A program made the position numbers and the translations under genes. Positions 34,397 to 46,973 of a stretch of DNA of 64,000 bases are shown here, piece by piece (within the stretch, counting starts at the first letter, position 1; every line of letters begins with the position of its first letter). Source of the DNA: Allium sativum (taxonomy: Eukaryota > Streptophyta > Magnoliopsida > Asparagales > Amaryllidaceae); NCBI GenBank assembly GCA_030737875.1, contig CM060919.1:803131160-803195159 (forward strand), written 5' to 3'. Below the pieces are notes generated by a model that saw only the letters and a list, made by a program, of their open reading frames with translations, did not search any database and was not told where the DNA came from.

Positions 34397-36984
34397 TGTA
34401 ACGACCCGTATTCTACGCATCATATGATCGTAGAATATTTATTTCTTTCACATACGAAGTCGTATGGTCATGTAACTTTGGGAGACGACTATTGTGGTCA
34501 TTTCCCATGTTCATGATTTTTCCCGATTTTTAAATGACCATTTTACCCCTAGTTGGCACTGTTTTGGCCATAACTTTTAACGGGAAAGGAATTTTGACCT
34601 GAAACCACTTCCATTGGCTCCGGATGATGGTTTACAATTCCGTAGAGTGGTCACATTAGCCAAACAGGCTCACCGTTTGGGAGATATGGCTGAAACAAGT
34701 TTCAGATGGTGAAAAACAGCTTAATTGGGCTTAACCGGGTGATTAGCAGCTAGGCCCAGAGGGGAATTTCGGGTTTAGAGTCATAGGAGGACTGATTCGG
34801 GTTAGGAAATCACTTTCATTTCAGTTTTGAGCCGCCACAAACCTTCTTGAGACCCTAGTAATGGCTTCCATCCTCTAATAGTAATGGCTTCCATCCTCTA
34901 AAACCACTCCAAAACACATTTTTAGTGAAGATTAAGCCTAAACCACATCAAAACAAGGCCAAATAGCAACAGAGCAAGGTTGGAGCTGCTGCTATACATA
35001 GGAATTCGACCCAAACAGAGAGTATTTCAGATTTGGTGTTTATTTTGTGGCCAAGGTGAGTGATTTGCATAGTTTTTGCACTAATTACGGTAATTAAGGG
35101 TAATTAGTGAAGATTAGCGAATTTATACACTAATAAATTCTGGAAAAATGTTTAGAAATTTGAAAATAATATTTTATGCCTCTGTTAGAAAATTTGGACG
35201 ATTTGATTAAGTTTTACTAAGTATGTGCTTAAACATGATTAAGTGGGATTATGGGAAAATGTGGGGTTTTAGCCACTTTTGATCCAATTTGACTCATTTG
35301 AATTGTTGTTTAGCTGTTTGTGGTTGCTATTACATGTTGCTATGACTCTATGGTGTGTTTTATGATTGATTAGAAGTTTTAGATTTGTCAAAAACGCCGT
35401 CGAATGGCGTAAAATACTTGCTGGAAGAGTTGCAGAAAAGTGCAGGTTCTGGACCGGATCGGATATGGAGGCTCGGATCGGATGAGTTGAACTGGGCAAG
35501 GGATCTGATCGGATCGGAACTGGACACTTGAGATAATTGGAAAAAAGGAAGGCCACGCTAATTGAACTGGGATCAGATCGGATAAAGGAGGAGAGATCGG
35601 ATCGACTTAAGGACGAAGGACTCGGATCAGATCGACTGAAGGAGGAAGGGCTCGGACTGAAGTAAGACGAAGGAATTGGATCGGAGCAAATGAAGAAACG
35701 AGGGAGCGGATCGGAGCGGAAGCACGAACTGGAAGGGAGGAGGACACCCGACCCGACCGGAGGAGGACACCCGACCCGACCCGAAGTGGAATACCCGACC
35801 CGAACCGATGCGACGCCGTGGACCCGAACCGAACCGCTACAGGAGAAGACTACGAACCGACCTGAAGTAGAAGACCCGACCCAAACCGATGGCTAGAAGG
35901 AGAACCCGACCCGACCCAGTATTGACCAATAACCCGAGATGCAAAGGTAGTCCAATATGGGAAGTTAGAGCTCATGATCTAGTTGGGAACCGATGAGTTC
36001 ACTTCATGATTGGGCTCTGCTGCGGGACGTGTGCCAAGAGGCAGTCGATGTCTATGACTTTGGATCACTATGTATGGGAAGTACGTGAACGGGCTCAGGG
36101 CCACAGTGGCCTAGGTACGACTTAAGGGCTATAGACCAATGAAGTGGGGTCATTTGAAAAGCTTTGGTCATGACTCCATGTGGTAAGCTTGGTAGTAGCA
36201 GTAGTTGTACAAGTCGAACTCCGTCACTACTTCAATGGGTCTAGTTATTGACAGTGGTGGACATCGTATGCTTTACGCACTGAGTGAGAGATGTGAGGAT
36301 GGTTGCTATGGTTGATTTGTTTGCTATCATTATGACATGCACACCCCACCCCCGTATTCTTTACACTATTTATGGCACCTTAGAGCACTGTACGGTATGT
36401 GGTACTAACTCTTTGGTTGCAGGTCCAGGTTCAGGTATGGTTTAGTATACCTGTTATTGTTCTGTTTAGATGCTTATCGCTCATACCAGGCTTTATGTCT
36501 GACCCAGAGTTTTATGTCTCCTCTTATTACTCTGGGTGCTCACACGAGCAGACTAGAGACAGGTTAGCTGGAGATGCACGGGTAGATGATCCGGAGACGA
36601 GCAGGAGGCTTCCACGTAATATATATATAGTATTCTCCCTGTGTTGTTGAAGATCACTGCTTGGGCATTGGTGGTGCATCTTCTACTTTAGCTTTCTTTT
36701 GTTTAGAGACAGTAAATTTGAAAAGTTGTAATAAGCTGTATTTGGATTTCCGCTGCTCTGATGTTGATGTTGATTTTAGTTATCAGCTTATACACTGTCT
36801 CACCTGTTTTATGTCAAGTATTTTATTATTATATTTTACTCCATGCGCTGTGAGACATTCTACAGGTTCCTCGTTTAGTTAATTCCCTTCTTTCCTTTCT
36901 TCTGACGACCGTCCCGTGCTAGTCGGGCATGTGTACAGCGCACTTTCGGAGGAAATGCAGGCTGGTGCGGGGCGGGCCGTCACA
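34397..36984 (+). repeat. Tekay 3' LTR, 2588 bp
   Basis: Begins TGTAACGACCCG and ends GCCGTCACA, then ATTTA. Uninterrupted, and serves as the reference for the LARD2 insertion site. The conserved hairpin is at 36502-36537 and the donor-like GTGAGT at 35056. Confidence 0.96.
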
Positions 36985-36989
36985 ATTTA
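36985..36989 (+). repeat. Target-site duplication of Tekay element, right
   Basis: ATTTA, partner of 15121-15125. The RevB LTR resumes with AGTTTAGAAAAAGG. Confidence 0.95.
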
Positions 36990-37963
36990 AGTTTAGAAAA
37001 AGGAAGATTTAAAGAGCACAGGAATGTGAATAAAATGATTGTTGGGTTTGTGATTTAATGTAGGTAGCAAAATAAGGGAAAATAAAATAAAAAAGGGAGG
37101 ACTACAGGCTATATTTTTGAAATTAGATGCGTGAAAATAAGGTAAAGAAATTAATGTGTGATTAATGATGAAATAGAGTGGAAAGAAAATACGTGATAAA
37201 TTTTCCTAAGATGTCTCTTTGTATAATGCAAGTTACTAATAAATTAAATGTGGCTGACTAAGGCTGAGGTGGCAATACTTATTTCTCATTCAATATTCAA
37301 AAGTAAATCATAGAGGGAAAGAAATTAAATAGAAAGAAATGAATGTATGATTAACTGTCCGATGTTGACAATTAGAAAGTTTGTGACTTTTCAAATTTTC
37401 GAAACACATAACATTAGAATTTCAAACATTAAGGAACCCATTTAACGGATAGGTAAGAATAAATAGAAGGGAAACATACACACATTGAATTGGTTTGTTT
37501 TTGGAGAGAAATCATGAAGGGAAAAGAGAAAGGGAGAAATAAGGGATGTAAATTTAAGGAATGTGAATATGAAATAAAATGCATGAAAAAATAGAACGAA
37601 GGGAAAGAAATTAATAAAATGAAGGAAAACAGATTTAATAGAATTTAGGAAAGAAATGAATGCTGCATTAAGGAAACAACAAAGAGGGAAAGGCAACTAT
37701 TCGCATTTCAAAAATTTATTAATTAATGAACGTTACACTTCGAATTGATAGGAGGAAAGTATTAAAGGGGATGGCCAAAGATAAATACAATTATGTTGTT
37801 AAAAAAATCCATCTAGAATATACACATTATTTTCAATCAATCTTTCTGCAGAAATTAATAAACTTCATTAATAACATCATAAATTTTATTTAAATACCAT
37901 TTTAAATTCAATAATTTAATTTAATTCAAAAACTTAAACGGTCAAATTTTACGGGATGTTACA
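36990..37963 (-). repeat. RevB 3' LTR, proximal part
   Basis: Matches 42220-43189 and ends GGGATGTTACA on the plus strand (minus-strand LTR start TGTAACATCCC). The gene-like frame 37442-37696 (minus) is F-rich low-complexity and not supported. Confidence 0.87.
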
Positions 37964-37998
37964 GTCTACCCTACTTAAAACTTTTCGTCCTCGCAAAG
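37964..37998 (-). other. RevB polypurine tract with adjacent hairpin
   Basis: Minus strand: CTTTGCG-AGGA-CGAAAAG (one mismatch in the stem), then TTAAGTAGGGTAGAC before the LTR. The purine run is interrupted by T residues, a sign of age. Confidence 0.75.
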
Positions 37999-38549
37999 CA
38001 GATGTTGTAAAAAATAATAATATGCTTATTTATATAACAAAAATATTCTTACTTATACAAAATTTACAAAGTTTGGAACAAAATAAATCATAGGATTTTA
38101 AATTCGAAGGTTCGTCCTTATTATAAATTAAATTCATTTGTTTTAAATCTATTTATTAAACTCAAAATCTTTATTTTAGACACTTTTTATTAAAGTGCAA
38201 GTTTTCTTATATCACAACTTAATTAAATTTTGAAAATATGATTCTTGTGTTAGAAAATAACTTTTGAAATCTAAATTAAGTATTTCATTAAAATTTAAAG
38301 CTGATGTATTTCTTAAGGCATTTTAATTTTTTTTTAACTTATTATGTTGAAGTTATATAAATTTAACTGTCGGTTATTGATTTGTTATTTAACGTTTGAA
38401 AATACTTGATAACTCGAAGTTTAACAAGTTTATTGTCGTTCTTACAAACGATAGGCATATGCTGGCCCGACGCATGACTAAAATCTCTAAGTACTAAATA
38501 TACTTGTTTCAAATCAAAGTGAAAACACTTAAAAACATTAAAAATAGAT

Positions 38550-38840
38550 ATGGAAAAATACGTTCTCCCATGGATCGCGATTACTCGGCGGTTACGCTAC
38601 TATCCCAGTAGAATCCCTTGTAATCGTATGTATCACACCCCTCGAATTTCGCCATGGTTGTTGCCATAGATCACAGTTACACGACGGTTGCGACCACTAT
38701 CTCAGTGGAACTGCTCGTACTATAAGCATCGCGCCCCTTGAATTTCGCTATGGCGTCTAGATCGCAGTTACATGTCGGTTACGACCACTATCTCAGTGGA
38801 ACCGCTCGTAACTGTAGGCTTTGCGCCCCTCGAATTACGC
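38550..38840 (-). repeat. Three-unit hairpin array in RevB interior
   Basis: Read on the minus strand, each unit has GCGAAATTCGAGGGG-type sequence, a hairpin, a CGTAACCG block and CTGCGATC. Hairpins are CTACT-GGGAT-AGTAG (38597-38611) and CCACT-GAGAT-AGTGG (38694-38708 and 38785-38799). It is related to the LARD2 array at 24350-24950 in unit order, loop and flanks, but has different stems. Confidence 0.78.
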
Positions 38841-40417
38841 TAGAACTGATAAGTAATAACAATCATTGTGATCACAGCGAGTGGGATTCCGATATCAATG
38901 GATACTTCAATCAACGGAGCACCAACGTAGCTACGATTTTCAATTTTAAAATTTCAATTGAAGGCACTTCCCATATCTTCATTGGAAAACATACATGCTA
39001 AATATATAGTACTTCATTTCACATTTTGCATATATCGCACTTACATTAGTATCAATTTACATAAAATTTTCTTTTCAAATCACGTTTTTCCAACAGATCA
39101 TTCTCTTATAAATTCTATTATATAAGACTATTATTTCAATCAATTATCTTCCAAATCAGTGGGTTTCGAATTAATCTCATACTTATATAATTCATATAAG
39201 TTTCAAACATTTCAAATCACAATATTCTCGTAAGTCGATAAATCTTCAAAATTTTCATTTCAATATCAATTTACTTTTGATTTCACAATTGATTTGAATA
39301 TTTAATATCATTTCAAATGATAGTTCACATTGACAATCAACTCATTTTTAAAAACTTCTGATTTGGGTTACATATCACAAATATCATTATTCAATTAAAT
39401 ATTTACATTCGATCATTTCTTATCAAGATATCCCTTCAAGATGTATAATTACACTATCCTAATATATAGGATTACCATTCGACCAAACTCGAGAATCAAT
39501 TCCAAATTTTCTTTCAATCATTCAAAATATACATATATATTTGCATATCAAATCATACTTCATAAATCAGTTTTTTTTTGACTAAGAAAAACAAGTAGCA
39601 AAACTACCAAAGTGGTCTCCCCCACTTTGAGACTCAAGAATAAATTCCAATGAAGTAAAATTATCATTGAAATTATTTTCTAGTGACAAAAGTGGGTTCT
39701 CCATTCATGTAACTTCCTTTACGAAAACATTTCAGAAAAATAATTCAAACATTTTTATTCGAAAATACTTTTATATACTACTAGTCTTTTTCTTCAAAAC
39801 ATTAGGAATCAATTTCACAAATTTCAGGAATCAAATTCTAAATTTTTTGTCAAACGATCTCCTTAATTTTAACTAAATCAATATGTGATTTCATATTTCA
39901 CTAATGGTTTAACATTTGTAATTTATTAACCCGAATATCAGTTATCACCCATTAGTATATCTTAAATATACTACAATAAAGATAAGCATCAGTTTACCCC
40001 TACGAATATATTCTTCGAAAATTACTATCTTTCTTTATATTTAGAATCAGTGTTTTCTATACGAAATTTATATAATAAAACTCATTTGTTGGAATTCAAT
40101 AACAATCGTTCTTCAAAACCATTAAGAAATTTCAAAATAGTTCATATTCCAAATTAACTTATATTCCAAATATTTTATGTTTCAAGTCAATTTATACCTC
40201 TGAACAAACTTTATTTCCAAATTAATTTATACTTCTAAATACATTATATTTTAAAATAATTTACACTTGAAAAGTACTTTATAATTTCAATTCCTAAATA
40301 TTTTTTTCAAATTAATTAATACTAAAAAAATACTTAAGTTTCCAAAATAGGCTGTCCCTAGAGATTCTGGTGAAAATTCTTGTTAAACCCCATAAGTTAA
40401 GCTTTGTATCAACCAAA

Positions 40418-40429
40418 GCTTTGATACCA
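40418..40429 (-). other. RevB primer-binding site
   Basis: Minus-strand TGGTATCAAAGC, one substitution from the Met-tRNA complement, 2 bp from the LTR terminus. Confidence 0.82.
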
Positions 40430-40431
40430 AC

Positions 40432-43189
40432 TGCAACAACATGCCTTTTTGACCGCTTTAAGTTGGAAATTAAACTAACTTAAGTTGCTCGAATTGACAA
40501 ATTGTTATTGCTTATGAGGTTTAACAGAACCAATACACAGAAAATCATAGAACAGAAATGTTTGCAGCGGAATAATCTTTATGCAAATATCAGAGTTTTA
40601 CAAAACATTTTATACAGCGGAATAAAAATATATACATGATTTTTAAAATAAAGCTTTACACTTTAAATCGGGTTTGCGCGCGTACGTGTGTCTTCACGAA
40701 TCTTCATGAATCCTTCATCATCGTAAACTTCGAACCTAAGCTGTAATTTACTCAGGTCTGATCCCGACCCGAGCAAACAAAACTCAGGTCAGGTTGTATT
40801 CAAGTAAATTAACTACATTAAATGTACAAGTAACTCAATAAATGAAATGCTCAAATTTAAATAAACATCATATTTATGTTTTAAATCAACTTAATTCAAA
40901 CACAGAATTTCATTATTATTCAAAATCCAATCTAAACCTCATGTCAACTTTTCCAAGTTTCAACTTAAAAATTCAGATTTCAACATAGTGTTATATTAGT
41001 TTACAATATAAATTCCAATCTAATCCCATTTTCATCAAAACTTAAATTCTAAATTTAAATTTCATTTCACTAAATTAAAACATCATTCAAAGTTTAATTA
41101 TTTCACTTAAATCAAATTCATAATTTTATCCTTAAATAAATCAAACAGTTAACCTTAATAACAATCTTATTTTAATTTAATCTTTAACTTAAATTAAACT
41201 AAATCAACTCTTTACCTCAATGTTAATAAAATAAATTAAAATTAACTTTTTACATTAAAAATTAAATCAAACAACAAAATTTAGCTTAAAACATAATAAC
41301 AACTTTGCATTTAATTTAAAATTTCATAATCTTAAGTCAAATATTTCAAACATCAATTTAAACTTAACATCATTCAATCGAACGTCAACATGGTTTCATA
41401 TACAGTATATAATATTGAGAACATACGGTGTTATGTAAGGATGAAGCCAATACAAATAAACATAATATATTATGAACCAATCATTATCAATTCATGCGAT
41501 GAACAAGAAAGTATGGTTTCAAGTGGATTATCACTATAATTTCATGTAATTTACACATAACATTTCATAAAATTTTCAATTAACAATACATGTAAATAAT
41601 AACCAACAATTCATATAAATATTTGGAACTTACAGTATGACATAAGGATGATGACAATGCAAACATAGCATATTACACCTCAATCATTATAATTCCATGC
41701 GACGAACAACTATGATTTGATGTGAAATTTCACTATCATTTCATTAAACTAAAAACTATCATTTAGTATAAACAACCACTAACATTTCAACTTTTCATGT
41801 AATTTACTATCAACAAATCATATAAATGTCAAATAAACATATATTTAATAATTGATTTAATGTCATGTAATAAGCAACTAACAATTAAATTTTCTTAACA
41901 CGATGTTATCATCATTTCATTTGATGTCAATACTTGCAAAAAGAACGTTAATCGTGAACAAAAACTCACCTTGCGTGGATTTGACGATGGATACAAGCAA
42001 ACACAAGATTACCAATAGAAGGTAGCAACAAAAGAAAAATAAATTGAAGATTTCCCTTTTTTGTCTCTTATTATTTTTTTATAAGAGGAGAGACAATAGA
42101 TTATAATTTTAGGAAGAAGATGGTGATTTACCGAGAGAAATGGATTTATAGAAAGAGATGGAGATTTCCAGAGAGAGGTCTGGGTTTGGGAGAGAGAAGA
42201 GGGACTAGAATTTAGGTTTAGAAAAAGGAAGATTTAAAGAGCGTAGTAATGTGAATAAAATGATTGTTGGATTTGTGATTTAATGTATGTAGCAAAATAA
42301 GGGAAAAGAAAAAAAAGAAGGGAGGACTATAAGCTATATTTTTGAAATTAGATGCGTGAAAATAAGGTAAAGAAATTAATGTGTGATTAATGATGAAATA
42401 GAGTAGAAAGAAATACATGATAAATTTTCCTAAGATGTCTCTTTGTATAATGCAAGTTACTAATGAATTAATTGTGGTTGACTAAGGCTGAGGTGGCAAT
42501 ACTTATTTCTCATTCAATATTCAAAAGTAAATCATAGAGGGAAAGAAATTAAATAAAAAGAAATGAATGTATGATTAATTGTCTGATGTTGACAATTAGA
42601 AAGTTTGTGACTTTTCAAATTTTCAAAACACATAATATTAGAATTTCAAAATTTAAGGAACCCATTCAACGGATAGGTAAGAATAAATAGAAGAGAAATA
42701 CAAACACATTAAATTGGTTTGTTTTTGGAGAGAAATCATGAAGGGAAAAGAGAAAGGGTGAAATAAGGGATGTAAATTTAAGGAATGAGAATATGAAATA
42801 AAATGCATGAAAAATAGAACGAAGGGAAAGAAATTAATAAAATGAAGGAAAACAAATTTAACAGAATTAAGGAAAGAAATGAATGCTGCAATAAGGAAAC
42901 AACGAAGCGGGAAAGGAAACTATTTGCATTTCAAAAATTTATTAATTAATGAACGTTCCATTTTGAATTGATAGGAGGAAAGTATTAAAGGGGATGGCGA
43001 AAGATATATATACAAGTATGTTGTTAAAAAAAATCCATCTAGAATATACACATTATGTTCAATCAAAATTTCAGCAAAAATTAATAAATTTCATTAATAA
43101 CATCATAAATTTTATTTAAATACCATTTTAAAATCAATAATTTAAATTAATTCAACAACTTAAACGGTCAAATTTTACGGGATGTTACA
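40432..43189 (-). repeat. RevB 5' LTR, intact (2758 bp)
   Basis: Plus-strand limits TGCAACAACATGCC and GGGATGTTACA. The TATA box is at 42144-42150 (minus). A donor-like CGCAAG|GTGAGT on the minus strand, with GT at 41968-41969, lies downstream of it. Confidence 0.88.
40766..40790 (-). promoter_or_regulatory. Conserved LTR hairpin (RevB, 5' LTR)
   Basis: In sense RNA GACCTGAG pairs with CTCGGGTC with one U-G wobble; on the opposite strand that pair would be an A-C mismatch. It is about 340 bp from the LTR end. The older 3' LTR copy (13662-13686) has an extra change that weakens the stem. Confidence 0.6.
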
Positions 43190-44743
43190 TTCTCCATCCA
43201 AGGGTCGGCCACTATTCTGCCACGGGTCGGGCGATACTCACATTAATGGGTCGCTAATCTTTTTGAATCACAATGGGTCGAGCGGTCCTCACCCACGTTG
43301 ATCGGTTGAGCAACTTTTTCAGTGGTCGGTCGAGCATCTCATTTTGGCTGATGGGTCGAGCAGAGCACCATTCTGACCGGGTCGGCACATTATTTATACC
43401 ATAAGTCTGTCTTTCAACAAATAAACGTGGACTATACATATGTTCAATGCATATAAATGAAGCTCGTTTTGGACTGATGACAACTCAACAAACAGTGGAT
43501 AGGTTACTAATATAACACAATGGCAATGATGTACACGTGGTATTAAAGTAAAAGGAAGGACACATCGGCTCACTCACATTTAGGGTCGACATTTATACAT
43601 AAAGAAGTGCGTGGATCATACAGACCATTTACTTAAACAAGGCAATGGAGTTAACGAAATATATAGAAAGCATTATGATGTATGATGGAATTCAAGTGTT
43701 TGTGATAAACTGCTGCATGCGTTTAGTCCAGAGAACAACGTGCATGTCAAACAACTTATGGATTGGCATAAAACAAATATAAGACGAAGGCAGTTGCAAA
43801 GTATGAATAGAAAACATGAAGCATGAACGTAGCATCGATTGGCCTCAAATAATATGGCGATGGCAATAATGTAATTTGATAGGTCGGTCAGTTCATGTAT
43901 GCAATGGGTCGTTCATTCTTTGCGTGGATCAGCAGATCATTGTAAAAGGAATTGGCACGGGTCAAAAAAATATTGTCCACGTGGATCGGTCACAAACAAA
44001 TAGTAGTGGCAAAGATGCAACTAAGTGAGTCGGTCACAAAAATTATACGGGTCACTCACTAATAATTTTAAAGGGTCGGTGGAACATATATTATGATTCG
44101 TGCAAACATATATGGTCGGTCGGACATATTGCATCTGTGTACAGCTATCCAGTGTCTTTTTCGTAAATACATTTATGAACGACCCCTAACTTGCATACCA
44201 TAATTTCAGCTTTGCCACTACCCCCAAACTACACATATAAATACCCCACTTCCCACCAATTTTTGGACCCCGAAGGGCTGCCATTTTCACTTCTCCACCA
44301 CTCTAAACTTCTTTAAACATCTTATACCCCCATTAATTTTCTTTAAAGATTAGATCCAAGACAAATTCACCATGGAACTAATGAAGATCATCTAATTGTT
44401 TAAGTGATTGAAGATCTACACAACTATCATCACAAATCAAGAAATCTCATCGATTCCTTCGTGAATTCAAGTGAAATCAAGAGAAAAAAAGAGAGAAAAT
44501 AGAGGATATCATTATAAAAGAGAGAAATGAGTGATATAAATGAAGTCATGTAATTTGTAAATCCAAAAGTGATACTGAAAATAACTTCTATAGTGGACGT
44601 AGGTCTAAATTAATCGAACCTCTCTAAAATTCTCGTGTCTCTACTTGCACTTTATATTTGTGGCTCCACATTATTTTTAGTTTTTACTCCTTTGTGAAGT
44701 GTTGCATACACATTGAGTGTTGTGATCATTTTTCATTTCAACA
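43190..44743 (+). repeat. Tat 5' LTR, second piece
   Basis: Ends TTTCAACA before the primer site. From 43413 on it matches the 3' LTR (52842-53035 and 61755-62878). It is rich in GGGTCGG/GGGTCGA motifs at 43200-43390 and 43890-44120. Confidence 0.87.
44236..44243 (+). promoter_or_regulatory. Tat LTR TATA box
   Basis: TATAAATA followed by CCCCACTTC. Conserved in the 3' LTR at 62393-62400. Confidence 0.65.
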
Positions 44744-44764
44744 TTTTGGCGCCCACCGTGGGGC
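44744..44764 (+). other. Tat primer-binding region
   Basis: TTTTGGCGCCCACCGTGGGG follows the LTR end. It is a recurrent start of the internal region in plant Tat-type elements. I do not assign the tRNA. Confidence 0.75.
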
Positions 44765-44898
44765 CACGTTTACTCTCTCAAGTTTAGTTGCTTTGTGGTT
44801 GTATTGAAGTACGAAGCCCGCTTCTACTATAGATCCTTCAAATCTAAGATACGGGCCAATAGACAAATTCTTTCCTTAATTCAAATCTTTGTCCGAAA

Positions 44899-46479
44899 TA
44901 ATGGAGAAATCTAAGAAACTGCAAGTAATACGTTAGAGAAACCGACAACTTTGCTAACGAAGAAGCTACACCACTTACCAACCACTTTGAAGTTGGAGAA
45001 AACTCAATAGGTGGTGCCGGGGTAATCAGAGAAAAGCAAGATTCCATTGTGGTCAACTTAAACAAACGAGTGGAGGCTTCAAATAAAGCTTTGATAGATG
45101 CTAATGAGGCTATGATGGATAAAATGAATGCTCTTCTAAACACTCAAGCAAATCCCTCTCCCCCTCAAAGAGTTCACGTCAACCTTGAGGATAATGCGTA
45201 TTTGTCAGCTTTTGATCATCATTGTAATGATAACACGGAAGGGCTTGACGACTATGAAAGTGTCAAAGGCGACGCTGATGTCCAAGACTCAAAGTTGAAG
45301 ACCAAAAGCCATTCCGATCGAAATACCCGATGAGTTGCAAGTCCCGCCAAGGGGGCACCTCCTTATAGTGGAGATAAAAGACCTAGATCCTCTAATTGTG
45401 ATCGCTTGCCAAGACGGGCATCTGGAAAAGAGATCGAAGTCCGCTATATATGCGGAATGACACAACTCGGAATAGTATATTGCAGATATGATAAAGGAAT
45501 TCATGAAATATAGCTTGGATCGCAATGATAGTGAAAGAGAATGGGACTTCTCCCCTAGAAAAATTCTATTCACTAAAAGGATTCGCAAAGCGGAGTTCCC
45601 TAAAACGTTCACTCATCCTACTCTGCCTCCGTACAACGGGACTACTGATATGAAACACTTCCTATACAAGTATGAATGCATATGAATGTAGCCAAAGCAA
45701 CCGACGAGATCAAATGCCTATGTTTCCCACTCTATCGAGAAGGTGTGGCATTATTATAGTCCACGAAGTTGCCGCCCAAATCCATTGATCAATTTGCTGA
45801 TTTGACTCTGAAATTCAAAGAGCAGTTCAGGATGCAAGCTACAAAGGCCAAGGACGTTATTTCTCTGACATCAATGAAACAGAATCCAGGGGAGTCAATT
45901 AAAGCTTTCCTCAAGAGGTTCAACACATCTTTGTCCGAGGTGGGGAATCCCGAGCCCCGCATGATCTTAATGTCTCTAGTAGGTGCCATAGATGAGAAGA
46001 GCGAATTCGGTAGATGGATTAAAATGAAAGAACCAAACACGCTTGAAAAATTCTATAAAAAAGCAGAGGAATATATGAGAGTGGACAATAGTCCTGCGCC
46101 TCTTTAGATTATTGATGGTAATCAACTTCTTGAAGCTTCCCAAAATGCTGCTACTCAATACAATCAGAAGAATCCTGGAGGTCAAAAGAGAGGAAACGAC
46201 GAGAAAGATAATCGAGATGGCAAGAAGACTCGCTTCTTTACACCGAATGAATTCACCCCTCTGAATAATACTCCAGGGAACATTTACACTCCACCAAAGA
46301 TGCAGAACACTATTCAGAACCACTATCCCTGAATATTTCTAAGAGAGCAGCGAATTCTGAAAATTCTGTCGCTTTCACAATCAACCCGGGCATGATACTA
46401 ATGAGTGCCGACACCTGAAGAACTTAATTGAGAAGTTGATCAGGAAAAACAGACTGCAGCAGTATGTAAAGAATCCTTC
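44899..46479 (+). pseudogene. gag: Decayed gag of the Tat-lineage element
   Basis: A possible start ATG at 44899 is followed within 12 codons by a stop. Gag-like pieces then occur in different frames: a coiled-coil-like piece NLNKRVEASNKALIDANEA (45049-45333), FPKTFTHPTLPPYNGTTD (45488-45685, matching the 'P..Y.G..D' block of Tat gag), the capsid core with LTLKFKEQF, GESIKAFLKRFN and a helical tail (45769-46107), and a histidine/cysteine segment KFCRFHNQPGHDTNEC followed by LIEKLIRKNRLQQYV (about 46360-46470). Several stops and at least two frameshifts make it non-functional. Pol is absent downstream. Confidence 0.82.
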
Positions 46480-46571
46480 TGTAACCCCCCAGGGACAGGG
46501 ATATCAAACAGTCAATCTGGTCTAAGAAACGGAGCGCCCGCTCAAACCAATGCAAGGCCGATGATCAATTG

Positions 46572-46575
46572 ATAA
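46572..46575 (+). repeat. Target-site duplication of CACTA-like transposon, left
   Basis: ATAA, repeated at 50897-50900. CACTA elements duplicate 3 bp, so either ATA or TAA would fit, with a one-base boundary ambiguity. Confidence 0.65.
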
Positions 46576-46726
46576 ACTACAAGAAAATTTTCTTTCAATA
46601 GCAATATAGGACAGTGGTTGACCATTAATTGCGGTGGTTGAACCTTTCACAAAATATAAACCCAGGTAAAAACCAAAGACAATATGTGAGAATGCTGAGA
46701 TCCTTATGCGTTAGATTTTCATTCAT

Positions 46727-46973
46727 TTAAATTTCCATTACCGCGTGTAAATTAGTTTCCCTCTTCTCCTTAAAACTTTCATTGCCGCTCTTCTACCCAA
46801 AATTTTCATTGCCGTGTAAATCAATTTCCCTCTTCTCCCCCAAAACAGAAAACCCGAAGTCATAAGCGACTACAAACCTTAATTCTAAAATTTTCATTGC
46901 CACGCGTAAATCAATTTCCGTCTTCTTTTCAATACAGAAAACCCTAAGTCATAAGCGACCTCAAACCTTAATC
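46727..46973 (+). repeat. 87-bp tandem repeat near left end of CACTA-like element
   Basis: Units 46800-46886 and 46887-46973 share ATTTTCATTGCC, AAATCAATTTCC, CAGAAAACCC and AAGTCATAAGCGAC. A partial unit precedes them from 46727. It resembles a plant 5' leader (AAAACCCTAAG), possibly captured; that is inference. Confidence 0.75.

Larger units (their letters stand above)
15126..36984 (+). mobile_element. Tekay/Del-type chromovirus LTR retrotransposon, defective
   Basis: LTRs start TGTAACGACCCG and end GCCGTCACA. The 5' LTR is 15126-17021 plus 28993-29667 (split by LARD2), and the 3' LTR is 34397-36984. The primer site is TGGTATCAGAGC at 29670, the polypurine tract ends at 34396, and a single gag-pol frame with a C-terminal chromodomain lies between. 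The gag, protease, reverse transcriptase, RNase H, integrase, chromodomain order is that of Ty3/gypsy chromoviruses. It is the only autonomous-type element in the window and is broken by stops and a frameshift. Confidence 0.95.
37964..40431 (-). other. RevB internal region, non-coding
   Basis: 2.47 kb, AT-rich. No frame resembles gag or pol. It holds the three-unit hairpin array at 38550-38840 and the primer site at its right end. The remainder shows nothing I can assign. Confidence 0.8.
13336..43189 (-). mobile_element. RevB: non-autonomous LTR element in reverse orientation
   Basis: Right-hand (5') LTR 40432-43189, left-hand (3') LTR about 13336-15125 plus 36990-37963, interior 37964-40431. 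Read on the minus strand the LTR starts TGTAACATCCCG. The 5' LTR is followed by TGGTATCAAAGC (one change from the Met primer site), and a purine-rich tract precedes the 3' LTR. The interior is 2.5 kb and non-coding. Its LTR copies differ far more than those of the elements nested in it, so it is older. No TSD could be matched: the right flank starts TTCTC and the left terminus is altered. Confidence 0.82.

Noticed and set aside
37442..37696. 84-codon minus frame rich in phenylalanine
   Set aside because: A/G-rich LTR sequence read antisense; disrupted in the other LTR copy.
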